Part shown: positions 53,871-61,927 of the stretch, piece by piece
Layout: each line of letters opens with the position of its first letter
Position numbering within the stretch: position 1 is the first letter of the stretch
Assembly (NCBI RefSeq): GCF_039521325.1
Contig: NZ_BAAACD010000038.1
Source: Clostridium_X cadaveris
Lineage (GTDB): Bacteria; Bacillota; Clostridia; Clostridiales; Clostridiaceae
Strand: one strand, 5' to 3'
Length of the DNA: 64,000 nt
Notes under the pieces: generated by a model
Seen by the model: only the letters and a program-made list of their open reading frames with translations
The model's database searches: none
Told to the model about the DNA's origin: nothing
Program-made: the position numbers and the translations under genes

Positions 53871-53917
53871 AAAAAGAACTTCGGAATTTATCATAGTTTT
53901 CTCCGAAGTTCTTTTTA
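53871..53917 (+). terminator. Terminator after NhaC-like gene
   Basis: AAAAAGAACTTCGGA and TCCGAAGTTCTTTTT form a 15-bp perfect stem. Part of the stem (AAAGAACTTCG) is the same as in the terminator at 41356. Confidence 0.92.
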
Positions 53918-53980
53918 TTTATAATTGATAGTATTTGATATATAATAAAGAGTAACATTTTATATTGAGAGAGGTAAAAT

Positions 53981-55171
53981 ATGAATTTAAAACACAACAA
54001 ATCCTTAGACATAAGATATTCAATGATCCACGGATTATATTGGATGACTTATTGTGCCATGATTGGATATGCGTCGATATTTTTACTTAATAAAGGATTC
54101 AATAATTCGTTAATAGGTGTGATTTTGGCTGCTTCCAACATTATTGCCGCTGTAGCACAGCCAACTTTTGCTGCTTATGCAGATAGCAAAAGAAAAATAT
54201 CGTTAAAAAATTTAATAAGTTTAATCGTAATAATGATAATAGGAGGTTCTATTTCGGTAAATTTTTTCAAATCACCGTCTGTGGCACTTATAATTTTAAT
54301 TATAGTAGTTTTTACACTAACTATGTCTCTTCAACCATTGATAAATTCTCTATCTTTCGAATTTGAAAGTCATGGTTATGAAGTTAATTTTGGACTTGCA
54401 AGAGGAATTGGATCTGTATCTTACGCAGTAATATCATTACTTCTTGGATATGTAGTGGAAAAGCACAACCCTGAGGTTTTACCTATATTTTATGTACTGC
54501 TCACATGTGGACTTATTATATTCATCTATACATTTTCTCTTCCTAAGGGAGTGAATAGTAGCATAGCTCATGAGAGGCATCGGGTAAAAAGTGGAAGTGA
54601 CATAAGTATTATTGGATTCTGTAAGAAATATAAGAAATTCATGCTTTTTCTTTTGGGAGTTATATGTGTTTTCTTAGATCATACTATAATCAATAACTTT
54701 TTTATTCAAGTTATGACTAATGTAGGAGGCACCAGTAAAGATATGGGGAATGCCATATTTCTTGCAGCGGTATTAGAACTTCCAACTATGTCTTTGTTTG
54801 CTAAAATTAAAGATAAGATAAGTTGCAAAAAACTTATTATGATTTCTGGAATAGCATTTTCTGTAAAACATATCATAACTTATTTTGCAACATCTGTAGC
54901 AATTATATATTTAGCTCAAGTAATTCAAATTGCAGGCTATGCATTATTCATACCAGCCTCTGTATATTATGTAAGCAGACTTATAGATAAGAGCGATATG
55001 ATTAAAGGACAAGCATTAGTTACTGGAGCAATAACAATAAGTGGAGTATTTGCAAGTTTATCAGGAGGAATACTTATTGATACTTTAGGAGTGAATTCAA
55101 TGCTTTTAATTGGAGCTATAGTATCTATCCTTGGAACAATATTGATTTTCTTTACAACCGAAGAAGTTTAA
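53981..55171 (+). CDS. MFS transporter (LacY/NupG-like)
   Basis: The 396-residue protein has twelve helices. The YCAMIGYASIFLLNKGFNNSLIGVIL start, AQPTFAAYADSKRKIS loop 2-3, and FGLARGIGSVSYAV helix match the MFS_1-like group near LacY and nucleoside symporters. It probably takes up a sugar or nucleoside with protons. GAGAGG precedes the ATG. No catabolic gene is adjacent and it has its own terminator, so no substrate is proposed. Confidence 0.88.
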   Translation: MNLKHNKSLDIRYSMIHGLYWMTYCAMIGYASIFLLNKGFNNSLIGVILAASNIIAAVAQPTFAAYADSKRKISLKNLISLIVIMIIGGSISVNFFKSPSVALIILIIVVFTLTMSLQPLINSLSFEFESHGYEVNFGLARGIGSVSYAVISLLLGYVVEKHNPEVLPIFYVLLTCGLIIFIYTFSLPKGVNSSIAHERHRVKSGSDISIIGFCKKYKKFMLFLLGVICVFLDHTIINNFFIQVMTNVGGTSKDMGNAIFLAAVLELPTMSLFAKIKDKISCKKLIMISGIAFSVKHIITYFATSVAIIYLAQVIQIAGYALFIPASVYYVSRLIDKSDMIKGQALVTGAITISGVFASLSGGILIDTLGVNSMLLIGAIVSILGTILIFFTTEEV

Positions 55172-55178
55172 ATTATTA

Positions 55179-55208
55179 AAAAGGAGTCTCACAAAAGAGA
55201 CTCTTTTA
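55179..55208. terminator. Terminator between MFS and DUF5684 genes
   Basis: AGGAGTCTC and GAGACTCT with TTTT; it overlaps the end of the opposing gene. Confidence 0.82.
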
Positions 55209-55613
55209 AACATCATAAACATTTGGATTATTGTACTCATTACTGCCAAAGGCTAGGATAAATAAAAAGATTACATCTAGAAAGATAAGTCCTAAAGTGA
55301 ATCCTATACCTTTACCAAAAGCTTTAGATAGATTGTACCAAATTATTATTGCTAGGATAAGTTTAACATAAGGGATGAAGCTTAATATAACTAGCCAAGG
55401 ACTTAAACCGCATATTTTCAAAAGTATTATAGTATTGTATATGGGAATAATAGACTTCCAGCCATCTTGTCCAGCTTTCTCAAAGATTTTCCACATGGGA
55501 AGGATGCTGATCAAGAAAATAAGAACAAGCCACACAGAATATACGGAAAATTGCGCAAATTGAGGAAAGAAAGAGTTAGAACTACGGATGAGAAGTAAAA
55601 AAGATGAAATCAT
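55206..55613 (-). CDS. DUF5684-like small membrane protein
   Basis: The 135-residue protein has three to four membrane helices and the pattern WKIFEKAGQDGWKSIIPIYN, then WLVILSFIPYVKLILAI and the LSKAFGKGIGFTLGLIFLDV helix, which fits DUF5684, a family of unknown function sometimes fused to signal peptidase. GGAGG lies before the ATG. It is a single gene between the MFS gene and the divergent TetR gene. Confidence 0.82.
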   Translation of the reverse strand: MISSFLLLIRSSNSFFPQFAQFSVYSVWLVLIFLISILPMWKIFEKAGQDGWKSIIPIYNTIILLKICGLSPWLVILSFIPYVKLILAIIIWYNLSKAFGKGIGFTLGLIFLDVIFLFILAFGSNEYNNPNVYDV

Positions 55614-55732
55614 AAATACACCTCCTTATAATATATAATTATACAATATTATGGTAAAAAAATACATAAATCATAGAAAATATTATATTTTTTTGATATA
55701 ATATTTATAAAATATTTCAAGGGGGAATGATA

Positions 55733-56290
55733 ATGTCACAGACCACCAAGAAAGCACTTGCCGCTTCACTTAAAAAACTTTTGGGAGAAAAGCCTCTTGA
55801 TAAAATAACGATTATAGACATAGTAGAAGATTGTGAGGTAAATAGGCAAACTTTCTACTATCATTTTAAGGATATTTATGATTTAGTCGAATGGACTTTT
55901 TTAAATGAGTCAATAAAAGCTATTGATGGAAACAATACTTATGATACATGGCAGCAGGGATTTTTACAGATATTTGAGTATGTGCTTTCAAATAAGGCAC
56001 TTGTTATAAATGTGTTTCATTCTGTTGCCCGTGAGCATTTAGAATATTATCTTTATAAAGAAACTTATGATCTGCTGATTGGAGTAGTTGAGGAAATAGC
56101 TGTTGATATGTCAGTAAGAGATGAAGATAAAGCTTTTATAGCAGATTTTTATAAATTTGCTTTTGTAGGGCTTATGATTGACTGGATAAGAAAAGGAATG
56201 AAGGAGAATCCATCAGTTATTATTGATAAGCTAAGTATACTTATCCAAGGTGATGTAAAAAAAGCCCTTGAAAAGTATAGAACTGATTAA
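55733..56290 (+). CDS. TetR/AcrR-family regulator (DhaS-like)
   Basis: The protein of about 185 residues has a TetR helix-turn-helix (ITIIDIVEDCEVNRQTFYYHFKDIYDLVEW), where RQTFYYHF is the recognition helix, and a C-terminal ligand domain of the type seen in DhaS-like regulators. ATG 55733 is seven bases after AAGGGGG; ATG 55727 is too close to it. It lies just before the oleate hydratase gene on the same strand, separated by a terminator, so it likely controls that gene in response to fatty acids. Confidence 0.88.
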   Translation: MSQTTKKALAASLKKLLGEKPLDKITIIDIVEDCEVNRQTFYYHFKDIYDLVEWTFLNESIKAIDGNNTYDTWQQGFLQIFEYVLSNKALVINVFHSVAREHLEYYLYKETYDLLIGVVEEIAVDMSVRDEDKAFIADFYKFAFVGLMIDWIRKGMKENPSVIIDKLSILIQGDVKKALEKYRTD

Positions 56291-56328
56291 AATTTAGACA
56301 AATTATATGATGTGTATAAAGTTTTTAC

Positions 56329-56372
56329 AAAAATAACGCTGTGCCTAAAATTTTGGCACAGCGTTATTTTTG
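56329..56372 (+). terminator. Terminator between TetR and oleate hydratase genes
   Basis: AAAAATAACGCTGTGCC and its exact complement form a 17-bp stem with a T-run, 66 bp before the hydratase start. Confidence 0.9.
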
Positions 56373-56437
56373 TCTATATTAATGATTTAAAAAAAGGATT
56401 ATTATTTATTCATAAAATAGATAAAGGTGGTATTTAT

Positions 56438-58207
56438 ATGTATTATAGTAATGGAAACTATGAAGCTTTTGCACATCCTGAAAAACCAGCTAATGTTGAT
56501 AGAAAATCAGCTTATCTTGTAGGCTCAGGCCTTGCATCTCTTGCAGCAGCTTGCTTTCTTGTACGTGATGGACAGATGAAAGGAGAGCATATTCATATTT
56601 TAGAGGAATTAAAACTTCCTGGTGGTGCTTGCGACGGAATTAAAGATCACGAAAAAGGCTTTATTATACGTGGCGGTCGTGAAATGGAAAATCACTTTGA
56701 GTGCCTATGGGATTTATTCCGTTCCATTCCTTCAATAGAAACTGAGGGAGTTTCAGTTTTAGATGAATACTATTGGCTAAACAAGCATGATCCAAATTAT
56801 TCTCTTATGAGAGCTACAATAAATCGTGGAGAAGATGCACATACCGATGGAAAGTTTGGACTTTCAGAAAAAGCATCTATGGAAATAGTAAAATTATTTA
56901 TGACAAAAGACGAAGATTTATATGATAAAAAAATAGAGGATGTATTTACTGAAGAATTCTTTTCATCTAATTTCTGGCTATATTGGCGTACAATGTTTGC
57001 TTTTGAGGAATGGCATAGTGCCCTTGAAATGAAATTATACATTCAACGTTTTATACATCATATAGGAGGACTTCCTGATTTTAGTGCTTTAAAGTTTACG
57101 AAGTATAATCAATATGAATCTCTTATACTTCCTATGGTTAAGTATCTTGAAGGCCATGGCGTAAATTTTCAATATGATACAAAGGTTACTAACGTTATTT
57201 TTGATATAAGCAAAGATAAGAAAGTAGCAAAACAAATTGTATGTATCCATGAAGGAAAAAAGGAAACTATTGATTTAGTTGAAGATGACCTTGTATTTGT
57301 AACCAATGGAAGTTGCACTGAAAATTCATCTCTTGGAGATGATAATCATGCACCAGAATTTAAAATTGAGAACGGAGGCTGTTGGGATCTTTGGAGGAAC
57401 ATCGCATCTCAAGACCCTTCCTTTGGACATCCGGATAAGTTCTGTACAAATACGAAACTTACAAACTGGGAATCAGCTACTGTTACAACTTTAGATAATA
57501 GAATTCCAAAATATATTGAGAAAATATGCAAGAGAGATCCTTTTAGCGGTAAGGTTGTCACAGGAGGAATAATAACAGTTAAGGATTCAAGTTGGCTTAT
57601 GAGCTACACACTTAATCGTCAGCCTCATTTTAAGGAACAGCCAAAAGATCAACTAGTAGTGTGGGTTTATGGATTATTTACAGATGTACCAGGAGATTAT
57701 ATTAAGAAGCCTATGAGAGAATGTACGGGCATTGAAATAACAGAAGAGTGGCTTTATCATATGGGAGTACCAGAAAGGGAAATTCATGATATGGCAGTGA
57801 ATTCTGCTCATTGCGTGCCATGTATGATGCCGTATATTACAGCTTTTTTCATGCCAAGAACAAAAGGTGATAGACCAAAAGTTGTTCCTGATGGATGTGT
57901 TAATTTTGCATTCATAGGACAATTTGCAGATACAGTTCGTGATACAGTATTCACTACTGAATATTCAGTAAGAACTGCTATGGAAGCAGTATATACACTT
58001 TTAAATGTTGACCGTGGTGTACCAGAAGTATTTAATTCCTGCTATGACATCCGTGTGCTTCTTGATTCAACTTCAAAGATGATGGATGGAAAAAAAGTAG
58101 TTGATATGAAACTTCCATGGACAGCTAACATTGTTAAAAAGATAGCTCTAAAGAAGGTTTCAGGAACAGTGATTGAAGATCTTTTGAAAAGATATAATAT
58201 TATATAA
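56438..58207 (+). CDS. ohyA: Oleate hydratase
   Basis: The protein (about 589 residues) belongs to the myosin-cross-reactive-antigen/oleate hydratase family: the FAD site YLVGSGLASLAAACFLVRDG, LEELKLPGGACDGI, GGREMENHFECLWDLF with the acidic catalytic Glu, and late segments NFAFIGQFADT and VFTTEYSVRTAMEAVY. It adds water to the cis-9 double bond of free oleic or linoleic acid, yielding 10-hydroxy acids, a detoxification of host or feed fatty acids at the inner membrane face. ATG 56438 has GGTGG at good spacing. The TetR gene upstream is the likely regulator. Confidence 0.94.
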   Translation: MYYSNGNYEAFAHPEKPANVDRKSAYLVGSGLASLAAACFLVRDGQMKGEHIHILEELKLPGGACDGIKDHEKGFIIRGGREMENHFECLWDLFRSIPSIETEGVSVLDEYYWLNKHDPNYSLMRATINRGEDAHTDGKFGLSEKASMEIVKLFMTKDEDLYDKKIEDVFTEEFFSSNFWLYWRTMFAFEEWHSALEMKLYIQRFIHHIGGLPDFSALKFTKYNQYESLILPMVKYLEGHGVNFQYDTKVTNVIFDISKDKKVAKQIVCIHEGKKETIDLVEDDLVFVTNGSCTENSSLGDDNHAPEFKIENGGCWDLWRNIASQDPSFGHPDKFCTNTKLTNWESATVTTLDNRIPKYIEKICKRDPFSGKVVTGGIITVKDSSWLMSYTLNRQPHFKEQPKDQLVVWVYGLFTDVPGDYIKKPMRECTGIEITEEWLYHMGVPEREIHDMAVNSAHCVPCMMPYITAFFMPRTKGDRPKVVPDGCVNFAFIGQFADTVRDTVFTTEYSVRTAMEAVYTLLNVDRGVPEVFNSCYDIRVLLDSTSKMMDGKKVVDMKLPWTANIVKKIALKKVSGTVIEDLLKRYNII

Positions 58208-58237
58208 TGAATAGATGATTTTTAGATGAAATAAAAT

Positions 58238-58290
58238 AGACATTAAACCTATCTAAAGTTCTCTTTATAGTCGGTTTGATGTCTATTTTT
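58238..58290. terminator. Terminator after ohyA
   Basis: AGACATTAAACC pairs with GGTTTGATGTCT; a T-run follows. Confidence 0.82.
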
Positions 58291-58302
58291 CATGTTAAAA
58301 AC

Positions 58303-58869
58303 TTATTTAACGCCTAAAGTATTTTTCGCATCTTTAACTAATTTGTCTAATTCCATTCTAGCATCATGAGGGGCTTTGCCTATATCTTTAAAACCTGTAA
58401 TCATTTCTTCCTTAGTTGAAGAGCCATAATCCTTAACTTTTGTAGAGTAAGTCTCATTAAATTTATCAATTGAAGCTATAGTTTTATCTATAGAATCCAT
58501 TACATCTTTATTCAACTTATCCACCTCAGTAGTACCTTTTTTGACATTAGTTTCTAAAACCTTTTTTAATGATGTTAATTGAGTTTTTAAATTTCCATAG
58601 GCGGTTCCATATCCTGTTATAAATTCTTCATTTGTTCCTTTAAAGCTGTAGTTATCAGAATATATGTTGTAATCGTTTGAAAGTGCAGAATTACCTAAAT
58701 GATGAGTATATCTATCATTTAAGTATTTTACATATTCTTCTTTTGTAGTTGCAGTATCTGATGAAGAATTATTGTTATCAGAAGATGCTTTATCATTACC
58801 GCAACCAACAAGTCCTATCATAAATATAGATAATACAATTAATAAAAGTGATCTTAATTTTATTTTCAT
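58303..58869 (-). CDS. Lipoprotein of unknown function
   Basis: The 188-residue protein has a lipoprotein signal with GLVGC (Cys23), a Ser/Asn/Asp-rich linker (about residues 27-42) and a mainly helical rest. TAAGGAGG precedes the ATG. No family is recognised. It should be anchored outside the membrane. It is a single gene between convergent terminator and divergent aldolase. Confidence 0.8.
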   Translation of the reverse strand: MKIKLRSLLLIVLSIFMIGLVGCGNDKASSDNNNSSSDTATTKEEYVKYLNDRYTHHLGNSALSNDYNIYSDNYSFKGTNEEFITGYGTAYGNLKTQLTSLKKVLETNVKKGTTEVDKLNKDVMDSIDKTIASIDKFNETYSTKVKDYGSSTKEEMITGFKDIGKAPHDARMELDKLVKDAKNTLGVK

Positions 58870-58987
58870 TTTATTTTCCTCCTTAGAATTTATACTTATA
58901 GTTTGCTTAGAATAAATATTAATATTCAGTTCATTATTATGTTAATGGTATAATATAAAATATATATAATAAGTTAGGAGAAGAGAG

Positions 58988-59665
58988 ATGCTAGAAGGAT
59001 TAAAAATTAAATTAACTGAAATCGCTAAGAGAGCAGATGCAGATGGCTTATGTAAGCATAAATCAGGAAATTTCAGTATAAGAGATGAGTCTACAGGATA
59101 TGTTCTAGTTACACCATCAGGAGTGTCTAGAGATAAACTTACAACAAACCATATTTGTGTTGTAGATATAGATATGAATTTGATAGAAGTAAATGAGGAT
59201 GTACGTCCTACTAGTGAACTTCTTATGCATGTAGAAGCGTATAAATGCAGACCGGATGTAAAGGCTATAGTACACACTCATTCAAAGTTTGCCACAGCTT
59301 TCTCAGTACTAAATAAAGAAATACCACCTATAGTATATGAAATAGTGAATATTGTTGGAGGAGAGGGGATTATAAAGGTTGCGCCTTATGCAAGACCAGG
59401 TACAGCGGATTTGGCAAATAGCATCAAAAAATCTATTAAAGATGCAGATGCGTGTTTGATGGCTAATCATGGTGTTTTGGCAGTATCTAAAGAAAGCATA
59501 GATGATGCTTTTTTAAAGGCATCTTATGTAGAAGAGGTTGCTGAAATTTATTATAGAACTTTACTTATAAATGGCGGAAAAGAACCAAAGACAATAGCAC
59601 AAAGCGAGCTTGGTAAATGGTCATATCCAGAACAAATAAAATTAAATGACAAAGATAAAAAGTAG
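58988..59665 (+). CDS. Class II aldolase/adducin family protein (fuculose-phosphate aldolase-like)
   Basis: The 225-residue protein has the family's phosphate-binding and metal motifs: KSGNFSIRD (Ser-Gly-Asn), TPSGVSRD, SELLMHVEAY (catalytic Glu), IVHTHSKFATAFS with the zinc His pair, and LMANHGVLAV with the third His. The size fits L-fuculose-1-phosphate aldolase. Related members are L-ribulose-phosphate epimerase and MtnB, so the sugar is uncertain. GGAGAAG precedes the ATG. A decayed aldo/keto reductase follows at once, suggesting a past two-gene operon. Confidence 0.87.
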   Translation: MLEGLKIKLTEIAKRADADGLCKHKSGNFSIRDESTGYVLVTPSGVSRDKLTTNHICVVDIDMNLIEVNEDVRPTSELLMHVEAYKCRPDVKAIVHTHSKFATAFSVLNKEIPPIVYEIVNIVGGEGIIKVAPYARPGTADLANSIKKSIKDADACLMANHGVLAVSKESIDDAFLKASYVEEVAEIYYRTLLINGGKEPKTIAQSELGKWSYPEQIKLNDKDKK

Positions 59666-59667
59666 TA

Positions 59668-59970
59668 TTAGAAGATATAACTATACAGGCATGGGCTCCA
59701 TTCCAATATGGATTCTTTGAAGGTGTGTTTTTAGATAATGACAAATTTCCTGAACTAAATAAAAAAATAGATGAGATAGCAAAGGAAAATAGAGTATCAA
59801 ACACAGCTATAGCTATAGCATGGATACTTAGACATCCGGTAAAAATTAAAACAATAGTTGGAACTACAAACAAAAAGCGTATACAGGACATAACAAGAGC
59901 ATCAGAAATTGAAATAACAAGGCAGCAGTGGCATGAGATATACAGAGCAGCTGGAAATAAATTGCCTTAA
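59668..59970 (+). pseudogene. C-terminal remnant of aldo/keto reductase
   Basis: The open frame begins two bases after the aldolase stop without a start codon and reads ITIQAWAPFQYGFFEG, AIAIAWILRHPVKIKTIVGT and a closing EIYRAAGNKLP. These are the last third of an aldo/keto reductase (barrel strands 7-8 and the NADP phosphate site). The catalytic Tyr/Lys/Asp/His part is lost, so it is not functional. The deletion joint lies right at the aldolase gene end. Confidence 0.82.
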
Positions 59971-59999
59971 TTAAAATATCAGTAAGGTGAATGCAAAAG

Positions 60000-60974
60000 A
60001 TGAATACACAATTTAAAGAATTTTTTCAATCAAAAACAGTAAAGATGGCTTTATCAGCCACTATAGCTATATTTATAGCAAATAAAATAGGACTTCAGTT
60101 TGGAGTTACAGCAGGGGTAATTGCTATCCTAAGTATATTAAACACAAAGAAAGAGGCTATAAAGGTAGGAGTAAAGAGGATTTTCTCATGTACCATAGCC
60201 ATACTTTTATCAGGTGCACTTTATATTGCATTAGGAAACAGTACAATAATATTTGGTTTGTTTCTTCTTATATTTATTCCGATAACTAAAAAGTTAAATT
60301 TAGAAGAGGGAATAACAATAGGTGCCGTTTTATCCACACATCTTTTAATAAGCAATAATATAAATTTTCAATGGGTAATCAATGAATTTATATTATCTAT
60401 AATAGGTATTGGAGTAGCACTTATATTTAATTTATATACTCCATCTTTGGAAGAGGAATTTTTAAGGAATAAAGAAATAATAGAAGACAAATATAAAAGC
60501 ATTTTATCAGAGATGGCATTAAGACTGCTTATGGACTTTGAACTTCAGACAGAACAGGTGGACATAGAGAAAGTAGAAAAGCTAATATTAGATACAAGGG
60601 AAATTGCTTACAAAATAAATAACAATTATTTATTTAAAAATGATTGCTATTATATTAATTATATGGATATGAGAATAATGCAGCTGGATACTATAAGGAG
60701 AATGAAGAATCATTTTGAAAGACTCAATATGAAGTATGAGCAAGCAGTGATTCTATCAGAGTTTACTTTGAATGTATCCGTAAATGTTCATGAGAAAAAT
60801 GATTGTATTAAACTTATTGAAGAATTACAGATTCTTAGAGAAGAGTATAAGAAAATGGAACTTCCAAAAACAAGAGAGGAATTTGAAAATAGAGCAACAC
60901 TATTTCAATTCCTAAATGATTTAGAGGATCTTCTTACAATAAAGAAAGAATTCAAAAAGAATAATTGCAAATAA
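60000..60974 (+). CDS. Aromatic acid exporter family (FUSC-like) membrane protein
   Basis: The protein (about 324 residues) has an N-terminal block of about six membrane helices (SKTVKMALSATIAIFIANKIGL, then GVTAGVIAILSILNTKK) and a cytoplasmic helical C-terminal half from about residue 160. This matches the ArAE/DUF939 family of Gram-positive bacteria. Export of aromatic acids is inferred from the wider family. ATG 60000 has AAGGTG ten bases upstream; ATG 59991 is too close. Confidence 0.85.
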   Translation: MNTQFKEFFQSKTVKMALSATIAIFIANKIGLQFGVTAGVIAILSILNTKKEAIKVGVKRIFSCTIAILLSGALYIALGNSTIIFGLFLLIFIPITKKLNLEEGITIGAVLSTHLLISNNINFQWVINEFILSIIGIGVALIFNLYTPSLEEEFLRNKEIIEDKYKSILSEMALRLLMDFELQTEQVDIEKVEKLILDTREIAYKINNNYLFKNDCYYINYMDMRIMQLDTIRRMKNHFERLNMKYEQAVILSEFTLNVSVNVHEKNDCIKLIEELQILREEYKKMELPKTREEFENRATLFQFLNDLEDLLTIKKEFKKNNCK

Positions 60975-61061
60975 ATAGGACCGCCATGAAGTGTGCCTTC
61001 AAATGTTAGATATATTTTACTTAATATTTGTGGTGTACTTTGTAGGCGTAGTCCTATTTTT
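60973..61061 (+). terminator. Long three-segment hairpin with U-tail
   Basis: AAATAGGAC/GTCCTATTT, then CGCC/GGCG, then AAGTGTGCC/GGTGTACTT (with G-U pairs) and CAAAT/ATTTG form one long imperfect hairpin of about 88 nt ending in T5. It serves as a terminator for the exporter gene but is much longer than usual. Confidence 0.7.
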
Positions 61062-61159
61062 ATATTACAAAACTGTAATGTTAATGCAACAAAGATACAT
61101 ATATAAACTCAACTATCTAGGATAAAATAAGTAGTATAACAAAGATGGAGGAGTAAGAA

Positions 61160-61927
61160 ATGAAGAAGATATTAAGTGTAGAAAAAATTGAAAAATATTA
61201 TGGTAATAAAGGTAATGTTACAAAGGCTATAGATAATATAAGTTTTAGAGTAGCAGAAGGGGAATTTGTTGGTATAATGGGACCATCAGGAAGTGGAAAA
61301 ACAACATTACTTAATTGTATATCTACAATAGATACTGTTACTACAGGAAGTATAATAATAAATGACAAGGATATAACAAGATTAAAATCTAAATCCCTAG
61401 ATAAATTTAGACAAAATGAACTTGGTTTTGTATTTCAAGATTTTAATCTTCTTGATACTTTAACAGCGTATGAAAACATAGCTTTAGCATTAACTATAAA
61501 GGGAGAGAAAACTTCTAATATAGATGAAAAAATAAAATCAGTGGCTAAATATTTAGAGATAGATGAGATTTTAAGTAAGTATCCCTATCAGATGTCAGGT
61601 GGACAAAAACAGAGAGTTGCATCGGCAAGAGCAATAGTTACAGATCCATCACTTATACTTGCAGATGAACCAACAGGAGCTTTAGACTCTAAATCGGCAA
61701 GACTACTTCTTGAACGATTTGAAACATTAAATAATGATTTAAATGCTACAATACTTATGGTAACTCACGATGCATTCACAGCCAGTTATGCACATAGAAT
61801 TTTATTTATAAAGGATGGAAAGATTTTTAGTGAATTAGTTAGAGGTAAGAATAGCAGAAAGGAGTTCTTTAATAGAATAATTGAGGTTATTACTCTTCTT
61901 GGGGGGGATGACAATAATGTATTATAA
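61160..61927 (+). CDS. ABC transporter ATPase, BceA-like
   Basis: The 255-residue protein has Walker A GPSGSGKTTLL, Q-loop FQDFNLLDTLT, signature SGGQKQR, Walker B LILADEPTGALD and H-loop THDA. Sequence and length fit the BceA/MacB group that works with large FtsX permeases in resistance to antimicrobial peptides. GGAGGAG precedes the ATG. Its end overlaps the permease start, so the two are coupled. Confidence 0.92.
   Translation: MKKILSVEKIEKYYGNKGNVTKAIDNISFRVAEGEFVGIMGPSGSGKTTLLNCISTIDTVTTGSIIINDKDITRLKSKSLDKFRQNELGFVFQDFNLLDTLTAYENIALALTIKGEKTSNIDEKIKSVAKYLEIDEILSKYPYQMSGGQKQRVASARAIVTDPSLILADEPTGALDSKSARLLLERFETLNNDLNATILMVTHDAFTASYAHRILFIKDGKIFSELVRGKNSRKEFFNRIIEVITLLGGDDNNVL

Noticed and set aside
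41356..53917. Terminators at 41356, 52017 and 53871 sharing AAGAACT stems as a repeat family
   Set aside because: Only short stem parts agree and the loops differ; similar short stems are expected among clostridial terminators.
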